Origin: JACPYG01 sp038063015
GTDB taxonomy: Bacteria > Patescibacteriota > Minisyncoccia > Minisyncoccales > Staskawiczbacteraceae
DNA: 54,129 bases
Direction: 5' to 3'
NCBI GenBank assembly: GCA_038063015.1
Contig: JBBTVX010000010.1
Location: 1 to 54,129 of the forward strand
How positions within the stretch are numbered: position 1 is the first letter of the stretch; every line of letters begins with the position of its first letter. A model generated the notes under the pieces. The model made no database searches, had not been told where the DNA came from, and was given only the letters and a program-made list of their open reading frames with translations. Shown here piece by piece: positions 50,148-54,129 of this stretch. Position numbers and translations under genes: made by a program.

Positions 50148-50204
50148 TTAACTATATCACCATTATATCATTTGAACTGCAACCTTCAATACCGCCGAGG
50201 AAAT

Positions 50205-50242
50205 AAAAAAATTAAAACCCGTTTAAACGGGTTTTAATTTTT
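50205..50242. terminator. Near-perfect palindromic terminator after rplU
   Basis: A-run, TTAAAACCCGTTTAAACGGGTTTTAA and T-run form an almost perfect palindrome overlapping the rplU stop codon. It can work in both directions. Confidence 0.9.
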
Positions 50243-50545
50243 TATTCCTGTGATTTCTATTTCTGTATAGGGCTGCCTATGGCCGATTTTTCTTTTGTAT
50301 CTTTTTTTAGCTTTGTATTTAAAAATAATCAATTTATCTCCTTTTCCGTGCTTTAAAATTTTTGCCTCCACTTTTGCCTCTTTTACTTTTGGATTTCCTA
50401 TTTCTATTTTTTTGTTTTTTTCTACCAATAAAACTTCGGAAAAGCTAATTTCAGCTCCCTCTTTTTTATCTAATTTTTCCACTTTTATTTTATCGCCGGG
50501 CTGAACAAGATATTGTTTCCCCCCGGTTTTTATTACTGCAAGCAT
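50234..50545 (-). CDS. rplU: 50S ribosomal protein L21
   Basis: L21 binds 23S rRNA near domain I. From the ATG at 50545 it is 103 aa: MLAVIKTGGKQYLVQPGDKIKVEKL, VLLVEKNKKIEIGNP, and the basic KYKAKKRYKRKIGHRQPYTEIEITGI end. This is the normal L21 length and pattern. The ATG six codons upstream is less likely, because a TTGACG-17-TAAACT promoter ends 8 bp before 50545. rpmA (L27), its usual neighbour, is 31 kb away. Confidence 0.96.
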   Translation of the reverse strand: MLAVIKTGGKQYLVQPGDKIKVEKLDKKEGAEISFSEVLLVEKNKKIEIGNPKVKEAKVEAKILKHGKGDKLIIFKYKAKKRYKRKIGHRQPYTEIEITGIKN

Positions 50546-50553
50546 AATTTTAT

Positions 50554-50582
50554 AGTTTAGCAAAAACTATCTTATTCGTCAA
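50554..50582 (-). promoter_or_regulatory. rplU promoter (leaderless type)
   Basis: Minus strand TTGACG (50577-50582), 17 bp, TAAACT (50554-50559), then 8 bases to the ATG at 50545. The -35 box lies in the end of rmuC. Confidence 0.55.
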
Positions 50583-51603
50583 GACTGGGTCTTTCTATGT
50601 CATTAATTTCAATCTTAGATTCCCCTGCTGTGATTTTTACCACGTCTTTATCTATTTTTTCAAGCTCTTTTCCGGCTTTGTTATAACTGCTTACGGTTGT
50701 GTCTAGGTGCTGGCCGAGCCGTTTCATATGTTCCGAATAGGTGAATAAATGCTTGCCCAATCTTTCAACTTCTTTAATTATTGTTTGCGCCTGCTCTGAA
50801 ATTTTCTGATTTCTTAACCCCTGTAAGACCGTCTGCAAATAAGCTAAAAACGATGTGGGAGAAACAATCATAACTTTTTTCTTGCCCGCGTAGTAAATTA
50901 AATTATTAGTGTCTTCTGTGATGGCCCCAACCTTATTTATTAGCAAATCGTAATAAACCGCCTCAGAGGGTATAAACATAAAGGCAAAATCCATTGTTTT
51001 TTCTTCCGGCCTTACATATTTTGACGTCTCGTCAATTCTTAATTTTAAATCATTAACAAAAGCTGTCTCAAACCGCTTTTTTTCGTTTGGGTCCCTAGTT
51101 TCTAAAATTCTATTATAGTTTTCCAAAGAAAACTTTGAATCAATGGGAATTATTCTTTTATCTATAAACACAACCGCGTCAACTATCTCTCCGTTAGAAA
51201 AACTATACTGCATTTGATAAGAACTTGGAGGTAAAACATTTTTTAGCACGGTTTCCAGGTAATATTCGCCCAACACTCCCCTTTGTTTTGGGTTTTTTAA
51301 AATGTCTTGTAATCCTTGAAGCTGGTCTGCAAATCCTACAACTTGCTTATTTGTTTCGTCTAATCTGGTTAATTTTTCCGTAACATCTCTTATAATATTT
51401 GCTGATTGCGAAAATTGATGCTGTAATGATTTATTTGATTCAGATAATTTGGAATCCAAAACCTGGACAATTTGATTTATCTGCTGTTGCAACATAAGCA
51501 AAGAGTCGCTGTCTTTTTTTTCCGTCTTTTTTTTAAGCAACAAAAAAACAGCTATCGTTAAAATAATAATTATTATCGTTAAAAGTATATTTATAGTATC
51601 CAT
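50572..51603 (-). CDS. rmuC: RmuC-family DNA recombination protein
   Basis: The 343-aa protein has an N-terminal membrane helix (ILLTIIIIILTIAVFLLL), a long coiled coil (residues about 30-100) and the RmuC nuclease-like domain. Features include KNPKQRGVLGEYYLETVLKNVLPP, DAVVFIDKRIIPIDSKFSLENY, FAFMFIPSEAVYYDLL and VMIVSPTSFLAYLQTVLQGLRNQK. RmuC limits rearrangements at inverted repeats in E. coli, which is notable given the many palindromes in this window. It overlaps the upstream antiporter gene by 13 bp. Confidence 0.95.
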   Translation of the reverse strand: MDTINILLTIIIIILTIAVFLLLKKKTEKKDSDSLLMLQQQINQIVQVLDSKLSESNKSLQHQFSQSANIIRDVTEKLTRLDETNKQVVGFADQLQGLQDILKNPKQRGVLGEYYLETVLKNVLPPSSYQMQYSFSNGEIVDAVVFIDKRIIPIDSKFSLENYNRILETRDPNEKKRFETAFVNDLKLRIDETSKYVRPEEKTMDFAFMFIPSEAVYYDLLINKVGAITEDTNNLIYYAGKKKVMIVSPTSFLAYLQTVLQGLRNQKISEQAQTIIKEVERLGKHLFTYSEHMKRLGQHLDTTVSSYNKAGKELEKIDKDVVKITAGESKIEINDIERPSLDE

Positions 51604-52571
51604 TTAACTGTAGGTAAAAAAATTTCTGTCAAAAGAAATACAACATATATAAAAAGCAAAATAAGCGCTTCTTTTTTTGTCAGCTTTTCGCCCGTTCTAA
51701 TGGCAATAAGAAAAATCGCTAAAGCTATTATCAAAAATATTCTGGCAATGACAAAAGGAGAAAAATCATTTATTTCAAAAGGAGCAATTACAGCTACGAT
51801 GCCCAAAACTAAAGTCGCGCAAGAAATTATAGAGCCCATCAAATCGCCTAAAATCATATAACTTTCTCCTTTTCTGGCTGAAAGAATAGAAAAATATGCC
51901 TCTGGAAAACAATTTCCCAAACCAATTATTAAAAGGCCAACCAAAGAAATGGAAACGCCTAATTTATTGGAAAAATATTGGGCGGAATTTATAATAATCT
52001 GAGAGGCTGTCAAAAGAATAATTAAAAAAATAATTATTTTTATTAAATCCCATAAAAATTTAGAAAACCCCTCTACTGGCTGCCGGCGCTGGCCCCTGTA
52101 TATTTTTTTAAATCTGTCTCCTTTTGAAAAAAGCCAAAACGCATAAACAAAAAAGGCCGATATCAATATTAACCCGTCCATCCTGCCCAATTTTCCGTCT
52201 AAAATTAAAAACAAAGGCATTGTCGCGATTACCGCTGTGAACATCGCGCTTTGCTGCACCATTTTGCTTTCAGCCGGAACAAAACCCTTGCTCATCAATA
52301 TGGCCAATGCCATGACTAATGTTAAGTCAACTAAGTTTCCCCCTAAAATATCGCCGAAAGCCAGCTGAGGGAAACCGCGCAAAGCGGCGCCGATATCAAC
52401 AAACAAATTTGGCAAAGAACCGGCAATAGCCATTATAAAAAAAGCGATAATAAATTCTCGCCAGCCAAGATATTTGGCAAGAGAAACCAATGCTTTAATT
52501 AAATGAGAACTTAGCCAAGCTAAAATAAAAATGGAAATTAAAAAAGCAACTACGTAAAAAATTAAACTCAT
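51591..52571 (-). CDS. CaCA-family cation (Na+/Ca2+-type) antiporter
   Basis: The 326-aa protein has about ten membrane helices in two inverted halves, each with an alpha-repeat motif: GSLPNLFVDIGAALRGFPQLAFGDILGGNLVDLTLV and GLGNCFPEAYFSILSARKGESYMILGDLMGSIISCATLV. These replace the usual GTSxPELxxS...GNxxGSN motifs with moderate divergence (Asn-Cys-Phe-Pro-Glu in the second half). The transported ion is therefore uncertain; Ca2+ or another divalent cation exchanged for Na+ or H+ is the family role. It lies between an amino-acid permease (9 bp) and rmuC (overlap). Confidence 0.9.
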   Translation of the reverse strand: MSLIFYVVAFLISIFILAWLSSHLIKALVSLAKYLGWREFIIAFFIMAIAGSLPNLFVDIGAALRGFPQLAFGDILGGNLVDLTLVMALAILMSKGFVPAESKMVQQSAMFTAVIATMPLFLILDGKLGRMDGLILISAFFVYAFWLFSKGDRFKKIYRGQRRQPVEGFSKFLWDLIKIIIFLIILLTASQIIINSAQYFSNKLGVSISLVGLLIIGLGNCFPEAYFSILSARKGESYMILGDLMGSIISCATLVLGIVAVIAPFEINDFSPFVIARIFLIIALAIFLIAIRTGEKLTKKEALILLFIYVVFLLTEIFLPTVKWIL

Positions 52572-52580
52572 TTTATTCGT

Positions 52581-53729
52581 TTATTTAAAAAAATATACTA
52601 ATTCATAAATGATACCAAATATAAAAATTAATGACAAAGGATAAATCAACAAATTTTTGCCTCTAATTTTTTTATACATTAACAATATTAAAATTCCATC
52701 AATGCCAAGCAAAACTCCCCCAATAAAAGAAATTAAACCAATAAAAGAATTCAATCCGAGCAGAAAAAGAATTAACGGCGCAAAACAAACAATTACCCAC
52801 GAATGAAAACTTTTAATTTTTAAATCATAAATTAGCATTTTTTTTAAGGTGAGCCCCAATGTAATAAATCCCACAAATGTTGTGGCAACTCCGACTAAAA
52901 CCCCTAAAGAACCCAACCCATTTCCCAAAAAACTTTTCAACCCCGCCAAGGCCGATTCTGTCACATTGCTGCCCGAAATACCTAAAACTAAAAAAATAAA
53001 AAAGAGATAGATTGCAGTTGGAATTAAAATAGCAATTATAATTATTTTTTTTATCAATTTTTTACCTGCTTGTCGGGCAAACAGGTTTTTGTTTAACATT
53101 TCTTCCGCTTCTGGAATCATGCCAGTCCCCCACAAAGAAAATATAATTGCGCCATAGGGTAAAAATAAATCTTTAATTCCAAAATCTATATTTTCAATAA
53201 AAAGATTGTCAATTTTTATTTGTGAAAAACCCTTTATAAATATTAAAACTAAAACTGATAATAAAAAAACCAGTACTCCCAGCTCAACTTTAGAAACTAT
53301 TTTTATACCAAAATAAATAATCAAAGAAGCTAAGGCAAAATAAATAAAAACATACAAAAGCTTACTACCGCCAAAAATAGGCAAGAAAATGCTGGATAAA
53401 AATTGGCTACCGATAATTAAATAAACCAATAAAACTCCGAAAGAACCTAAAACAGTAGAAACCAAAGAAAATCGGCCAAACCATTTTCCTAAATGAAAAT
53501 TAACAAACCCGGGAAACCTTTTAAAATCAGGGGTTTTAAGAGCCACCTCGCCGTACATTAAATGAATTAAAATAATTAAACTTCCTAAAACTAAAAAATA
53601 AGCCAGCATTACCCAAATACCGACTTTCATAGTAATATACGGCAAAGAAAAAAAACCAACGCCAATAATAGCGCCAGACAGTGTGGCAACAGGATAAATA
53701 TAACTCTCTAAAAATTTTTTAATAAACAT
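52581..53729 (-). CDS. Amino-acid permease (Trp/Tyr permease/APC type)
   Basis: The 382-aa protein has about eleven membrane helices. It begins with YPVATLSGAIIGVGFFSLPYITMKVG, the unwound first helix and GVGFFSLPY motif of the aromatic amino-acid/hydroxyamino-acid permease group. A large charged loop (EMLNKNLFARQAGKKLIKK) precedes helix 7. It probably imports amino acids by H+ or Na+ symport, as expected for an organism with limited biosynthesis; substrate cannot be assigned. An extended -10 (TGGTAAAAT) ends 6 bp before the ATG, so the mRNA should be almost leaderless. Confidence 0.88.
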   Translation of the reverse strand: MFIKKFLESYIYPVATLSGAIIGVGFFSLPYITMKVGIWVMLAYFLVLGSLIILIHLMYGEVALKTPDFKRFPGFVNFHLGKWFGRFSLVSTVLGSFGVLLVYLIIGSQFLSSIFLPIFGGSKLLYVFIYFALASLIIYFGIKIVSKVELGVLVFLLSVLVLIFIKGFSQIKIDNLFIENIDFGIKDLFLPYGAIIFSLWGTGMIPEAEEMLNKNLFARQAGKKLIKKIIIIAILIPTAIYLFFIFLVLGISGSNVTESALAGLKSFLGNGLGSLGVLVGVATTFVGFITLGLTLKKMLIYDLKIKSFHSWVIVCFAPLILFLLGLNSFIGLISFIGGVLLGIDGILILLMYKKIRGKNLLIYPLSLIFIFGIIYELVYFFK

Positions 53730-53735
53730 TGTTCT

Positions 53736-53744
53736 ATTTTACCA
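53736..53744 (-). promoter_or_regulatory. Extended -10 promoter of the permease-antiporter-rmuC unit
   Basis: Minus strand TGG-TAAAAT lies 6 bases before the ATG at 53729. No strong -35 box is present. Confidence 0.55.
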
Positions 53745-53805
53745 TCTAAAACAAAAACGAGCTACTGCGCAAATAGACAAACGACAAAAAATATATTAGA
53801 ATATG

Positions 53806-53811
53806 TATAAT
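53806..53811 (+). promoter_or_regulatory. -10 box of tRNA-Glu
   Basis: TATAAT lies 13 bp before the tRNA, giving a 5' leader of roughly 7 nt. The -35 is weak. Confidence 0.55.
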
Positions 53812-53824
53812 GTAAAATTTAAAA

Positions 53825-53899
53825 GCTCTCATCGTCTAGTGGTTAGGACACATGGTTCTCAACCATGTAACAGGAGTTCGACTCTCCTTGAGAGCACCA
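53825..53899 (+). tRNA. tRNA-Glu(CTC), CCA encoded
   Basis: Acceptor GCTCTCA/TGAGAGC, a D-arm with AGTGGTTA loop typical of tRNA-Glu, anticodon arm CATGG/CCATG with loop TTCTCAA (anticodon CTC), and T-arm AGGAG-TTCGACT-CTCCT. CCA is encoded at 53897-53899. The antisense strand carries the end of a recombinase reading frame. Confidence 0.94.
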
Positions 53900-54129
53900 C
53901 GTAGGAAATTGCAAGCAAGCGGGGTTCGCCTCGCTTCGCTCGGCGACTAATTTGTATTGGATTTTCGGGGCAAAAAAGAATTGGCGGTTTCGCAAAATAT
54001 GGTTCGAGCCGATGTTTTTCAGAAATGTTGGCAATTCGGAAAGATTATTCTCTCCAATCAATTTCGCGGCTTGGTTTAAGGATTTTACGAACTCACGAGC
54101 CGGTTCGAGCCAAGACAAACCTTTTGTCT
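53843..54129 (-). CDS. C-terminal end of a serine site-specific recombinase (partial at window edge)
   Basis: The frame is open to the right edge, so only the last 95 or so codons are visible. The sequence SWLEPAREFVKSLNQAAKLI, LPTFLKNIGSNHILRNRQ and FFAPKIQYKLVAERSEAN matches, from memory, the C-terminal tail of CPR serine recombinases. The last 18 codons run antisense through the 3' half of tRNA-Glu and stop inside it (53843). The AERSEANP stretch is encoded by a GC-rich repeat at 53921-53947. The arrangement suggests insertion of an element at the tRNA, with the recombinase end reading across the junction. Whether the N-terminal catalytic domain is intact lies outside the window. Confidence 0.7.
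   Translation of the reverse strand, partial: TKGLSWLEPAREFVKSLNQAAKLIGENNLSELPTFLKNIGSNHILRNRQFFFAPKIQYKLVAERSEANPACLQFPTWCSQGESNSCYMVENHVS
53921..53947. repeat. GC-rich TTCGCCTCGCTTCGCTCGGCG repeat
   Basis: It lies just 3' of tRNA-Glu, in frame in the recombinase tail. It shares the TTCGCCTCGCT core with the intergenic repeat at 15731-15752. Confidence 0.55.

Overview
The window looks like part of a Candidate Phyla Radiation (Patescibacteria, most likely Parcubacteria) chromosome. It is AT-rich (judged by eye), tightly packed, and dominated by core translation, chaperone, cell-wall and surface genes. The lineage markers are features I associate with CPR genomes: a short HrcA, a TraG-like ATPase with a small partner, a WG-repeat mini-protein, a GC-rich 226-aa protein of a type I recall from CPR genomes, serine-recombinase remnants beside tRNA genes, and many short palindromes inside reading frames. 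No plasmid or phage backbone is evident.

Layout. 1-1801: 3' part of a secreted beta-helix protein. 1808-8084: UvrD-like helicase-nuclease, a second PD-(D/E)XK nuclease, a membrane-anchored FKBP and TypA. 8099-12203: CIRCE-controlled hrcA-grpE-dnaK-dnaJ. 12220-13079: tRNA-Lys followed by a decayed serine recombinase. 13151-15015: a HEAT-like protein and a DUF763 protein. 15154-15604: tRNA-Ala(GGC) followed by about 370 nt that fold like an unassigned structured RNA with its own terminator. 15854-20310: ctpA, rplI, pyrG, rpmA (converging on and overlapping pyrG), a 50-aa membrane peptide and uppS. 20325-36007, almost all on the minus strand: xerC/D-type recombinase, gltX, murG, ftsW, a murL-murD fusion, a surface protein, mraY, dacA, aspS, tyrS, murC and thpR. 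Together these form a dispersed peptidoglycan and division cluster mixed with aminoacyl-tRNA synthetases. 36213-38499: the GC-rich gene, a PolX-N-like protein and efp. 38509-45517, minus strand: TraG-like ATPase, two accessory proteins, and a MacAB-like ABC exporter with its adaptor. 45692-50133, minus strand: WG-repeat protein, prmC, and a surface operon (Ig-like membrane protein, response regulator, 38-aa prepilin-like peptide, small membrane protein, large repeat adhesin interrupted by an assembly gap). 50234-53729: rplU, rmuC, a cation antiporter and an amino-acid permease. 53825-54129: tRNA-Glu with the C-terminal end of another serine recombinase running antisense into it.

Three themes tie the window together. 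First, transcription appears to start at or within a few bases of the ATG at many operon heads: near-consensus -35/-10 pairs with 17-18 bp spacing end 4-8 bp before the start codon. Internal genes and the GC-rich gene instead use Shine-Dalgarno sites. Second, several families of short GC-rich palindromes sit in frame inside conserved genes. Third, the cell wall is made by a pathway that appears to include L-glutamate addition and epimerisation on one fused polypeptide (MurL-MurD). All functions are inferred from sequence reading alone; no database search was run.
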